Under the pieces are notes generated by a model that saw only the letters and a list, made by a program, of their open reading frames with translations, was not told where the DNA came from and did not search any database. Both the position numbers and the translations under genes were made by a program. 12,560 nucleotides of DNA from an uncultured Oscillospiraceae bacterium (lineage in GTDB: Bacteria; Bacillota; Clostridia; Oscillospirales; Oscillospiraceae): assembly GCA_934533005.1 (NCBI GenBank), contig CAKTBC010000056.1, positions 1 through 12,560 on the forward strand, given 5' to 3'. Position 1 is the first letter of the stretch. Each line of letters opens with the position of its first letter. Of this stretch, positions 1 through 6,822 are shown one piece after another.

Positions 1-854
1 CTATCGCGTTTGCCGGTGAGATACCCGTCCGAAAAGCCGCTGCGGGAGAACACGGCGCGGAGCGTTTCCTCGTCGTAGGTCTCCCCCGAGAGCGCCTCCC
101 GGCAGGCCGTCACGACGGCGGCGACGTATTCTGGGCGCTTCATGCGCCCTTCGATCTTAAACGTGGTGATCCCGGCGTCCGCCATTTCCTGCGCGTGGCG
201 GAGAAGCGACATATCCTTGAGTGAGAGCACATGATCGCCCTTGCCGCAGCGCCAGTCGAGCCGGCACGGCTGCGCGCACAGCCCGCGGTTGCCGCTGCGC
301 CCGCCGAGCATCGCGGAGAGATAGCACGCGCCCGAAACGCTCATGCAGTGCGCGCCGTGGACGAACGCTTCCGCGCCCGCCGTCGTGAGGCGGGAGGCGA
401 TTTTTTCCATTTCGGAGAGCGTCAGCTCGCGCGCAAGGACGATCGTTTTGCAGCCGAGATCCTGCAAATACAGCGCGCCGTCCAGATCATGCACGGCGGT
501 CTGCGTAGAGGCGTGGCGCGGCAGCGTCGGGTACCGGTCGCGAAAAAGGCGCATGACAGCCGGGTCCTGCAATATCACGGCGTCCGCGCCCGATTCGGCA
601 ATGGCGTCCGCCTCCTCGATGAGCGCGTCCATCTCGCCGTCGGTCACAAGGGTGTTGACCGTGACGAACACTTTTGTACCGCGCTCGTGGCAGAATCTCA
701 CCGTTTCCGGCAGGGCAAGATCGTCAAAATTTTCGGCGTTGCGCCGGGCATTAAAGTTTTTCGCGCCGAGATACACGGCGTCCGCGCCGCAGCGTACCGC
801 CGCCGTGACTGCGGCGAAGCCGCCCGCGGGGGCGAGGATGATCGGTTTTGTCAT
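1..854 (-). CDS. U32 family peptidase / RlhA-like RNA-modification protein, 3' part missing (runs off left edge)
   Basis: The reading frame opens at an ATG at 854 and is still open at position 1, so 284 residues of a longer protein are visible. The start MTKPIILAPAGG and the segment ADAVYLGAKNFNAR (25-38) are typical of the U32 barrel. Residues 162-180 (EAFVHGAHCMSVSGACYLS) match the U32 signature, and GNRGLCAQPCR follows at 189-199. Cys170, Cys177, Cys193 and Cys197 are placed like the cysteines that bind an iron-sulfur cluster in this family. Despite the 'peptidase' name, characterised bacterial members (RlhA, TrhP, UbiU/V) take part in hydroxylation of rRNA or tRNA bases or of ubiquinone precursors. 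The late motif RSGFSDGYLTGKRD (271-284) suggests the long RlhA-like form with further C-terminal domains, which is inference. The start overlaps the stop of the upstream membrane-protein gene by 4 bp (ATGA), so translation is probably coupled. Exact substrate is not determinable. Confidence 0.9.
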   Translation of the reverse strand, partial: MTKPIILAPAGGFAAVTAAVRCGADAVYLGAKNFNARRNAENFDDLALPETVRFCHERGTKVFVTVNTLVTDGEMDALIEEADAIAESGADAVILQDPAVMRLFRDRYPTLPRHASTQTAVHDLDGALYLQDLGCKTIVLARELTLSEMEKIASRLTTAGAEAFVHGAHCMSVSGACYLSAMLGGRSGNRGLCAQPCRLDWRCGKGDHVLSLKDMSLLRHAQEMADAGITTFKIEGRMKRPEYVAAVVTACREALSGETYDEETLRAVFSRSGFSDGYLTGKRD

Positions 855-1549
855 GGCTGTTCTTTTCCTTCCGCACGCTTTTCCCGCAGGAACATTAGAA
901 GAAAGCTCACCGTTAAAAGGGCGCACGATATCCAGATCGTCCGCTCGCCGGCGCGCGCCGTGATCCACGCGCCCGCGCCCGCGCCGAGAGCAAATATGCC
1001 GATCACGCCGAAATACGTCAGCGCGCGGCGCAGTACGGCCGGGTTTTTCTCATGGAAATACTCGCACAGCGCTTCCGTGCCGCTGCGGAGATTGCCGATG
1101 CACATCGTGCTCGCGTAGGCGTGGCCACGCACCTTGCGGAACGTCTGCACCTGCATGGCGCAGACGAACGACACGAGCATGTTGGCCGCCATGTTCCGCT
1201 CCTGCGGCAGAAAGCCTACGGCAAAGAGCAGCACGATCTCCAAGAGGACGATGAGCTGCCGCCAATGGAATTTTTCCATGCATTTGAAGCGCCGGTGGAT
1301 GCACTCGGCGGCAAACACGCCAAGCGCAAACGAGAGCACCGGCACAAGATAGCGCACGGCGCGCGCCGTATCGCTCTCGAAGAGATAGGCGCTCAAGAGA
1401 ACGATGTTGCCGGTCTGGGCGTTTGCAAACACCTTGCCGCGGCAGAGATACGTATAGGCGTCCTGCAGGCCGCCGGAGAGAATGATGAAAGACGCCGTCA
1501 GCAGCGAATCAGACATCTGAAATCGCACGGCGCGATGGGATGAGGGCAT
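851..1549 (-). CDS. YoaK family (DUF1275) membrane protein
   Basis: A protein of about 232 residues with roughly six hydrophobic segments (for example LLTASFIILSGG, YLVPVLSFALGVFAAE, LIVLLEIVLLFAVGFL, LTYFGVIGIFALGAGAGAW). The DUF1275 hallmark is GGLQDAYTYLCRGKVFANAQ followed by TGNIVLL near the N-terminus. The family is widespread in bacteria and its function is not established; it is presumed to act in the cytoplasmic membrane. I prefer the ATG at 1549 because GGAG lies 9 nt upstream. An in-frame ATG at 1564 would add five residues (MEQSN) but has only a weak AGAAG, and a promoter predicted at 1583-1611 would place the transcript start at about 1576, inside that weak site. The gene ends in TGA overlapping the ATG of the U32 gene, forming a two-gene unit separate from the nine-gene operon by terminator and promoter. 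Identification of the family is firm; the start choice is less so. Confidence 0.88.
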   Translation of the reverse strand: MPSSHRAVRFQMSDSLLTASFIILSGGLQDAYTYLCRGKVFANAQTGNIVLLSAYLFESDTARAVRYLVPVLSFALGVFAAECIHRRFKCMEKFHWRQLIVLLEIVLLFAVGFLPQERNMAANMLVSFVCAMQVQTFRKVRGHAYASTMCIGNLRSGTEALCEYFHEKNPAVLRRALTYFGVIGIFALGAGAGAWITARAGERTIWISCALLTVSFLLMFLREKRAEGKEQP

Positions 1550-1582
1550 GTTACTTTGCTCCATACGAAAATTTCTTCTACG

Positions 1583-1611
1583 ATTATGCCACGTTCCTTC
1601 TCTTTTCGCAA
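1583..1611 (-). promoter_or_regulatory. Predicted sigma-A-type promoter of the yoaK-like/U32 unit
   Basis: On the minus strand TTGCGA (1606-1611) is separated by exactly 17 bp from CATAAT (1583-1588). This matches the -35/-10 consensus at 4/6 and 5/6 positions. The predicted transcript start is near 1576, about 27 nt upstream of the preferred ATG. It sits immediately downstream of the T-run of the preceding operon's terminator, where a new promoter is expected. Seen by eye only; no expression evidence. Confidence 0.5.
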
Positions 1612-1619
1612 CTGCCGCG

Positions 1620-1660
1620 AAAAAAGAATCTGCTGTCTTTCTGTGAAAGGCAGCAGATTC
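1620..1660 (-). terminator. Intrinsic terminator ending the nine-gene operon
   Basis: Arms 1626-1641 and 1645-1660 form a 16-bp stem with a single G-T wobble and a 3-nt loop. In minus-strand sense the hairpin is followed at once by six T residues (1620-1625). It begins 16 bp after the stop codon of the DRE-TIM metallolyase gene, so it is positioned to end transcription of the whole operon that starts near 10.7 kb. Confidence 0.85.
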
Positions 1661-1676
1661 CTGTAGTTATGAGAGA

Positions 1677-2930
1677 TCAGCCCTGGTATTTTTTGTAGAT
1701 CTTGTTTGCCAGATCGCGGAACTGCTCCACGGTCAGGTTATGAGTCATCATGATCGCCATATCCTTCACCGCGACATTCAGCTCCTTGACGAAGGCGTCG
1801 TTGTCGGTCGGGAGCCCCATCTCTTCGAGATAGTGGCGGATGGTCGCGCCGCCGCTGCCCTTGCCGATGGTGTAGGTAATGTCCTTGTGACCGGTGAACG
1901 GGAAGCGGTACGGGAAGAGGATCAGTGGATCGACCTTCTTAATGCGCTCGAACCAGCCGATCGGCAGACCGGATTCCATCTCGGCGATCACGGGGCCGAT
2001 GATTCCCTTGTTCGGGCGGCAGTAGGTGTGCGCGAGATCCATAACGAACTCCGCCGTGGAGCAGATCTTGCTGAAATCGATGCCGACATCCTGATCGTAC
2101 ATCATTTTGAGCGTCATGGCGACGTCCTCGTAGGAGACGTTGCCCGCGCGCTCGCCCATGGCGGCTACAGTCGTATGGAGCACATCCGCGCCGGCCATGG
2201 CAGCCATCACGGTGTTCGCCGAGCCGATGCCGAAATCGTCATGGCCGTGGAACTCGATCTTCTTATCCGGATAGCGTTCCTTCACACTGCGAACCATTTT
2301 GTAAGCGCCCATCGGGTTGAGCGCGCCCATGGTGTCAACACAGGCAAGAGCGTCAAAGTAGCCGTGCTCGTTGACGGCGTCGATGAACTTTGTCGCATAG
2401 TCCCAGTCGGCACGGGAGAAGTCGATAAGGAACAGCACAACATACAGGCCCTTTTCATGCGCCATGTTCGTCGCGTTGATCGCCGCATCGATCGCCTTCT
2501 GGGTCTCCCAGCGGTAGCCGTATTTGATGAGCAGCTCGTTGGCCGGAATCTCCATGACCACGCCCTTGACACCGAGATCGGCGGCAAGCTGCGCGTCGGA
2601 CGCCATGCAGCGGGCAAAGCAGAAGATGTCCGACTTGAGATTGCGCTTGAGCATCTCCTCGATCGCTTCATAGTCATCGCGGGACACCGCCGGCATGCCG
2701 GCTTCGATACGCTGCACGCCGAGCTCGGAGAGCTTTTCGGCAATGGCGACCTTCTGATCCTTCGTCAGCGCGACGCGGGACTGCTGCTCGCCGTCGCGAA
2801 GCGAAACATCGTGAAGGGCGATCTTGTCGGCAAAGTGCCACATTTCCTTGACGGAAGGGTCAAAGTTCCACGCGCTCGTGTACCACTGGTCATTCCGCCA
2901 GGGAGTCTTTTCGTACGTGTATTCGTCCAT
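1677..2930 (-). CDS. DRE-TIM metallolyase (HMGL-like; homocitrate/isopropylmalate synthase-related)
   Basis: A 417-residue protein of the pyruvate-carboxyltransferase/HMGL-like superfamily, which forms or breaks C-C bonds next to a 2-oxo or thioester group using a divalent metal. Visible motifs: HDVSLRDGEQQ (40-50) with the Arg45-Asp46 pair; IEAGMP (75-80); VDTMG (198-202); metal-binding EFHGHDDFGIG with His228 and His230; and GERAGN (259-264), whose Asn264 is normally the fourth metal ligand. These fit the synthase branch (RDGEQ, GERAGN) better than HMG-CoA lyase. The barrel starts only after about 36 residues rich in Trp and Tyr, and there is no LeuA-type regulatory domain, because the C-terminus is a short helical tail. 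Start ATG has AAAGGAG 8 nt upstream. It is the last gene of the operon, 26 bp after the D-2-hydroxyacid dehydrogenase, followed by a terminator. A catabolic context argues against leucine or lysine biosynthesis. Substrate unknown; synthase, lyase and aldolase activities are all possible. Confidence 0.85.
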   Translation of the reverse strand: MDEYTYEKTPWRNDQWYTSAWNFDPSVKEMWHFADKIALHDVSLRDGEQQSRVALTKDQKVAIAEKLSELGVQRIEAGMPAVSRDDYEAIEEMLKRNLKSDIFCFARCMASDAQLAADLGVKGVVMEIPANELLIKYGYRWETQKAIDAAINATNMAHEKGLYVVLFLIDFSRADWDYATKFIDAVNEHGYFDALACVDTMGALNPMGAYKMVRSVKERYPDKKIEFHGHDDFGIGSANTVMAAMAGADVLHTTVAAMGERAGNVSYEDVAMTLKMMYDQDVGIDFSKICSTAEFVMDLAHTYCRPNKGIIGPVIAEMESGLPIGWFERIKKVDPLILFPYRFPFTGHKDITYTIGKGSGGATIRHYLEEMGLPTDNDAFVKELNVAVKDMAIMMTHNLTVEQFRDLANKIYKKYQG

Positions 2931-2956
2931 TTTTGCTTCTCCTTTACCGTTATTTT

Positions 2957-3928
2957 TTAAAGTCCGAGTTCCTTCTTGTTGATAACGACGCGGTTTTCTC
3001 TGCCCTCGAGCGTGCGCACGACCTCGTCGGTGCTCTTATCCACGAGTTCCGGCAGAGACGCCATGGAGTAGTATGCCGCGTGCGGCGTGAGAAGAACGTT
3101 GTCCAGCTCCACCAGCGGGCTTTCGGTGCCGAGAGGCTCGGTCTCGAACACATCGATGCTGGCCGCGCCGAGATGGCCGGAGCGGAGAGCGGCGATAAGC
3201 GCATCCGTATCCACCAGACCGCCGCGGGCGGTGTTGACGAAAACTGCGCCGGGCTTCATTGCGGCAAAGGCTTCCGCGTTGATGACATGGTACGTCTGCT
3301 TGTTCAGCGGCAGATGCAGCGACACGGCATCCGCGCAGGCAAAAACATTCTCCATCGTGAGCGCGTGCTTCACGCCGTTTTCCGCAAAGACGCTGTCCGG
3401 CAGGAACGGGTCATAGGCGACGACCTCCATACCGAACGCCTTCGCGCGCACCGCCATTTTCTTTGCGATGGCGCCAAAGCCGATGAGGCCGAGCACCGCG
3501 TGGCTCAGGCGCGGCACATTGCCCGCCTCGACGGCCTTCCAGACGCCCTGATGCATGCGCTTGTTCAAGAGCGCGATGCGGCGCAGGCCGATGAGCGTGA
3601 GAGCGAATGTGTGATCCGCCACCTCGTCGCGGCAGTAATCCGGGACATAGCAGACGGGGATGCCCTTCGCCGTGGCGGCTTCCACGTCGATGGTATCGAC
3701 GCTGATACCCGTGCGGAGGATCATTTTGCAGTTGGTGAGTGCGGCGATCACCTTATCGGTGACCTTGGCGAAGGAGTTTACAACGATGCTCGCGTCCGCG
3801 CCCTCGCGGATCAGCGTTTCCTCGTCCTGGGCGCTCGCAAACACCACCGTGCCGCCCGCGCCTTCGACCGCCGCAAGAAAGCCGTCATAGCTCGGCCAGG
3901 AGCGGTCCGTTACAAATACTTTTTTCAT
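2957..3928 (-). CDS. D-2-hydroxyacid dehydrogenase (phosphoglycerate dehydrogenase/CtBP-like), NAD-dependent
   Basis: A 323-residue protein of usual family length that should interconvert a 2-oxo acid and a (usually D-) 2-hydroxy acid with NAD(H) in the cytoplasm. The nucleotide-binding turn is at 146-155 (LGLIGFGAIA), where the third glycine of GxGxxG is replaced by Ala155, a change found in some relatives. The acidic residue expected after strand 2 is Asp173 (VVAYDP), which favours NAD over NADP. The catalytic triad is Arg235 (NTARGGLVD), Glu264 (DVFETEPL) and His283 (TPHAAYYS). Asp101-Glu102 in CRDEVADH corresponds to the family's SxxxVAEH region. Start ATG is preceded by AGAAGGG. It lies 12 bp after dctP and 26 bp before the DRE-TIM enzyme gene, inside the operon. 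The operon also encodes an Ldh2-type dehydrogenase of unrelated fold, so the pair may act on opposite enantiomers (inference). Exact substrate unknown. Confidence 0.92.
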   Translation of the reverse strand: MKKVFVTDRSWPSYDGFLAAVEGAGGTVVFASAQDEETLIREGADASIVVNSFAKVTDKVIAALTNCKMILRTGISVDTIDVEAATAKGIPVCYVPDYCRDEVADHTFALTLIGLRRIALLNKRMHQGVWKAVEAGNVPRLSHAVLGLIGFGAIAKKMAVRAKAFGMEVVAYDPFLPDSVFAENGVKHALTMENVFACADAVSLHLPLNKQTYHVINAEAFAAMKPGAVFVNTARGGLVDTDALIAALRSGHLGAASIDVFETEPLGTESPLVELDNVLLTPHAAYYSMASLPELVDKSTDEVVRTLEGRENRVVINKKELGL

Positions 3929-3940
3929 GATGTTCCCTTC

Positions 3941-4996
3941 TCAGCCCTGCGTGCGCGCCAGCGCGTCGTTGAGAATTGCGGAGAATTCCGGATACTGCTC
4001 AGCCAAGCTCGCGCGGACGGATTCGGTCGCAGTGTACATTTCGGCAAACGCATCCGGCTCAATGTCGATGAAGGTGCAGCCGGCGTCGGCCATGGTCTTT
4101 TTATAGGTCTCGACCATTTCCTCGCTGTAAACGCGGGAGGCCTGCACATACTTTTCGCAGCCGGCGTCAACGATCGCGCGGAGATCGTCGGGCAGGTTGT
4201 TGTAGAAATCGAGATTCATTGAAAGGAACAGCGGCTGGATCTGGTGGTTGGTGTTGATGATATACTTCTGCTGCTCATAGAATCTCTGGCTGTAGATGAG
4301 CTCCAGCGGGTTCTCCTGCGCGTCAACGGTGCCCTGCTGCAGCGCGGTGTAAACCTCGGTGAAGGCCAGCGGCGTGGGATTCGCGCCGAGCGCCGTCCAG
4401 AGCGCCATCGGCGTGGCAGACTCGATCACGCGGATCGTCATGCCCTTCATGTCGGCCATGGAGTGGATCTCGCGGTTGGCGGTCAGCGTGCGGAAGCCCT
4501 GGAAGGACATGCCCATATACTTGTAGTGCGCGGTGGCAAAGAGCTCGTTGAGCGTCGCAACGTACTGCTCATCGGCAAAGAGGTTATACACATCGTCAGC
4601 GGTCTCAAACATGAACGGGCCGTCCAGCGCGGTGAGCTCCTTGACAAAGTTGGTGTACTGGGTAAGGCCGGTGGACATCATGGTGCAGCTGCCCATCTGC
4701 GTGGATTCCAGCGCCTCACGGTCGGAGCCGAGAACGCCGTTGAAGAGAAGCTGAACCTGCAGGCGGCCGTCCGATTCTTTTTCGACGTACTCTTTGAACA
4801 CCGTGGCGCCGGCATAGTCGCTGCACTGCTCGGAGCCGGTGTTGCCGATGATGATGGTATAGCTTTCGCCGCCGGTCGTGGGAGCAGCGGTTTCGGTGCC
4901 GGTCTGCGCCGGAGTTTCCGCGGGCGCGGCAGTGCCGCAGGCGGCCAGGGCAAAGAGCATTACGAGTGCCAGTGCGAGAGCAAGGATTCGTTTCAT
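3941..4996 (-). CDS. dctP: TRAP transporter substrate-binding lipoprotein, DctP family
   Basis: A 351-residue extracytoplasmic solute receptor. Residues 1-20 form a lipoprotein signal with Lys2-Arg3, a hydrophobic core and lipobox LAAC; Cys20 would be lipidated, anchoring it to the outer face of the membrane as expected in a Gram-positive. A Thr/Ala/Pro-rich linker (21-43) precedes the folded domain, which starts near 44 (ESYTIIIGNTG). Arg189 in GMTIRV corresponds to the arginine that clamps the ligand carboxylate in this family, and FTEVYTALQQGTVDAQENP (212-230) is a classic DctP segment. The ligand is therefore probably an organic acid. Start ATG follows CGGAGG with good spacing. It lies 37 bp after dctM and 12 bp before the D-2-hydroxyacid dehydrogenase gene. 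The binding-protein gene comes last among the three TRAP genes (order Q-M-P). Confidence 0.93.
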   Translation of the reverse strand: MKRILALALALVMLFALAACGTAAPAETPAQTGTETAAPTTGGESYTIIIGNTGSEQCSDYAGATVFKEYVEKESDGRLQVQLLFNGVLGSDREALESTQMGSCTMMSTGLTQYTNFVKELTALDGPFMFETADDVYNLFADEQYVATLNELFATAHYKYMGMSFQGFRTLTANREIHSMADMKGMTIRVIESATPMALWTALGANPTPLAFTEVYTALQQGTVDAQENPLELIYSQRFYEQQKYIINTNHQIQPLFLSMNLDFYNNLPDDLRAIVDAGCEKYVQASRVYSEEMVETYKKTMADAGCTFIDIEPDAFAEMYTATESVRASLAEQYPEFSAILNDALARTQG

Positions 4997-5033
4997 CTGT
5001 CTTTCCTCCGTTTTTATTTGTTTTTCAGGGCTT

Positions 5034-6326
5034 TTATCCCAGAAGCAGCAGACTGATCTGAGGCACGAACGTGATCAGAAGCAGCGCTGCCAGGAACCAG
5101 ACTATAAATTTCACCGCGTGGTGAGCGATCTCCAGCACGGGGATCTTCGTCATCGAGCTTGCCACGAAGAGGTTGACGCCGACCGGCGGCGTAACAAAGC
5201 CGATGGCAAGGTTGCACACCATGATAACGCCAAAGTGCACCGGGCTCATCCCGAGCGCGGACATGATCGGCATGAAGATCGGCACACAGATCAGGATGGC
5301 GGAGATGGCGTCCATCAGCATGCCGATGACGAGCAGGAACACGTTGATGATGAGCAGGATAGCGACCTTCGAATGGATCGCGCCCGTGATGGCAGAGGCG
5401 ATCATCTGCGGCGCCTGGAGCATCGTCAGTACGCGGGCAAAGACCGTGGCGCTCGTCGCCACGAAGAGCATCGGCACAAGGGAGCTGACCGTGTCGCGGA
5501 GGATTTTGGGAATCTGCTGCACGGAGAGCGTTTTATAGACGAACAGGCTCACGATCAGCGCATAGAACACCGAAACGCACGCCGCTTCCGTCGGGGTGGC
5601 GATGCCGCTGTAAATGCCGCCGAGAATGATGACCGGCGTGAGCAGAGCGAAAAAGCTGTCCTTAAATACGTTCCAGAAGCCGCGGTCGTGGAGCTGCTTA
5701 TAGTTTGCCTGAAGCTTTTCCTTGTCCTCGCCGTGCTTCTTGCAGTAGATATACGCGCAGATCATCAGAAACACGCCGATCAGAATGCCGGGGAGAATGC
5801 CCGCGGTGAAGAGGTCAGCCACCGAGGTGTTGGCGCACTGGCCATACATGACAAACGGTATGCTCGGCGGGATGATAACACCAAGACCGCCTGCTACCGC
5901 CACGAGCGATGTGACGAACGTGCGGTCATAGCCGAGCCGGACGAGGAGCGGGATCGTCATCGCGCCGATGGCCGCGACCGTGGCCGGGCCGGAGCCGGTG
6001 ATCGCGCCGTAAAACAGGCAGCTTATGACCACCGCGATTGGGAGGCCTGCCGTTTTGTTTCCGATAAAATACGAGAAGAACGTGAAGAGGCGGTCGGAAA
6101 TGCCTCCCTCCGCCATCAGGTTGCCGGAGAGGATGAAGAGCGGAATGGCGATAAGCACAAACGAGTCGAGCCCCGTCGTCATCGTGCGGAAGATGAAGCT
6201 CGCGTCGCACACGAGCGAGGGATTGGCTATCGAGGCCGAGGCGGACGCGGCGAGCAGCGCCGTTCCGATCGGGAGACTGAGGAACAGTCCGGCAAAGAAA
6301 ATAATAAATACGATCCCGGTCGCCAT
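5034..6326 (-). CDS. dctM: TRAP transporter large permease, DctM family
   Basis: A 430-residue, very hydrophobic protein with about a dozen predicted membrane segments, the normal length for DctM. It is the ion-coupled translocating subunit of a tripartite TRAP importer and works with DctQ and the DctP receptor. Typical segments include LFILSGNLMAEGGISDRL near 61-78, YGAITGSGPATVAAIGAM, LVAVAGGLGVIIPPSIPFV, IYSGIATPTEAACVSVFYAL and GFVTPPVGVNLFVAS near the C-terminus. The ATG directly abuts the TAA of dctQ (TAAATG), and AAGGAGG sits inside the end of dctQ, so the two are probably translationally coupled. It ends with TAA 37 bp before dctP. Confidence 0.94.
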   Translation of the reverse strand: MATGIVFIIFFAGLFLSLPIGTALLAASASASIANPSLVCDASFIFRTMTTGLDSFVLIAIPLFILSGNLMAEGGISDRLFTFFSYFIGNKTAGLPIAVVISCLFYGAITGSGPATVAAIGAMTIPLLVRLGYDRTFVTSLVAVAGGLGVIIPPSIPFVMYGQCANTSVADLFTAGILPGILIGVFLMICAYIYCKKHGEDKEKLQANYKQLHDRGFWNVFKDSFFALLTPVIILGGIYSGIATPTEAACVSVFYALIVSLFVYKTLSVQQIPKILRDTVSSLVPMLFVATSATVFARVLTMLQAPQMIASAITGAIHSKVAILLIINVFLLVIGMLMDAISAILICVPIFMPIMSALGMSPVHFGVIMVCNLAIGFVTPPVGVNLFVASSMTKIPVLEIAHHAVKFIVWFLAALLLITFVPQISLLLLG

Positions 6327-6815
6327 TTACTTTTCCTCCTTCTCTTTCGTTCTGCTGAAAAGCAGCTTGACATATTTCTCCGCGATGCGGAGAATCGTCA
6401 GCACAAAGCCGACCCACATTGAGCCGTATACCCAGTACATAGGCACGCCCGTACTGGCGGCCTTCTGCCCCGTTGCGGCCAGCTTGGCGAGAACGCCGTA
6501 GCCCGGAACGAGGAGATAGAGCGCTATCGCGAGAAGCGCAATATCGCACAGCACGGCAAACGGCTTTTCGAGTGGCTTTATGAGATTGGGCAGGATGTCC
6601 ATGCGAAGATGGGCGTTATGCGTTGTGGCATACGGAATGCCGAGCGCTGCCGCCCAGATGAAGAGATACCGGCAGGTCTCGTCGCTCCAGGGAATGGAGG
6701 AATTGAAGAACGAGCGCATAATGATCTGCGCCATCATCAGGCACGAGATCACGCAGATGATGATCGCGATCAGCGACTCCTCCAGGTGCTTGTCCAGCCA
6801 TTTCAGTACTTTCAT
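6327..6815 (-). CDS. dctQ: TRAP transporter small permease, DctQ family
   Basis: A 162-residue protein with four hydrophobic helices (about 13-33, 48-64, 83-108 and 127-145), matching the small membrane subunit of TRAP importers. The family pattern is visible in IIMRSFFNSSIPWSDETCRY followed by LFIWAAALGIPYATTHNAHLRMD, including the W-(S/T)-(D/E)-E element and the loop just before helix 3. The C-terminus is highly charged (RTKEKEEK) and presumably cytoplasmic. Start ATG at 6815 has AAGGAG overlapping the stop codon of the upstream Ldh-family gene, 7 bp away. Its stop touches the dctM start. Confidence 0.93.
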   Translation of the reverse strand: MKVLKWLDKHLEESLIAIIICVISCLMMAQIIMRSFFNSSIPWSDETCRYLFIWAAALGIPYATTHNAHLRMDILPNLIKPLEKPFAVLCDIALLAIALYLLVPGYGVLAKLAATGQKAASTGVPMYWVYGSMWVGFVLTILRIAEKYVKLLFSRTKEKEEK

Positions 6816-6822
6816 GTTTCTC

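Noticed and set aside
1740..2960. Long plus-strand open frame (about 400 codons) opposite the DRE-TIM metallolyase gene
   Set aside because: It is antisense to a gene with clear family motifs, its product is rich in His, Arg, Asp and Ala without recognisable domains, and it is explained by high GC at third codon positions of the real gene.
2933..4222. Plus-strand open frame of about 429 codons across the dehydrogenase and dctP genes
   Set aside because: It spans two real minus-strand genes plus the gap between them, has no plausible ribosome binding site and shows the same composition artefact.
4878..6422. Plus-strand open frame of about 514 codons opposite dctP, dctM and dctQ, the longest frame in the window
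   Set aside because: Its product is an extremely charged His/Arg/Asp/Glu-rich string, as expected from the reverse complement of a membrane protein, and shows no domain. The opposite strand encodes unmistakable TRAP subunits.
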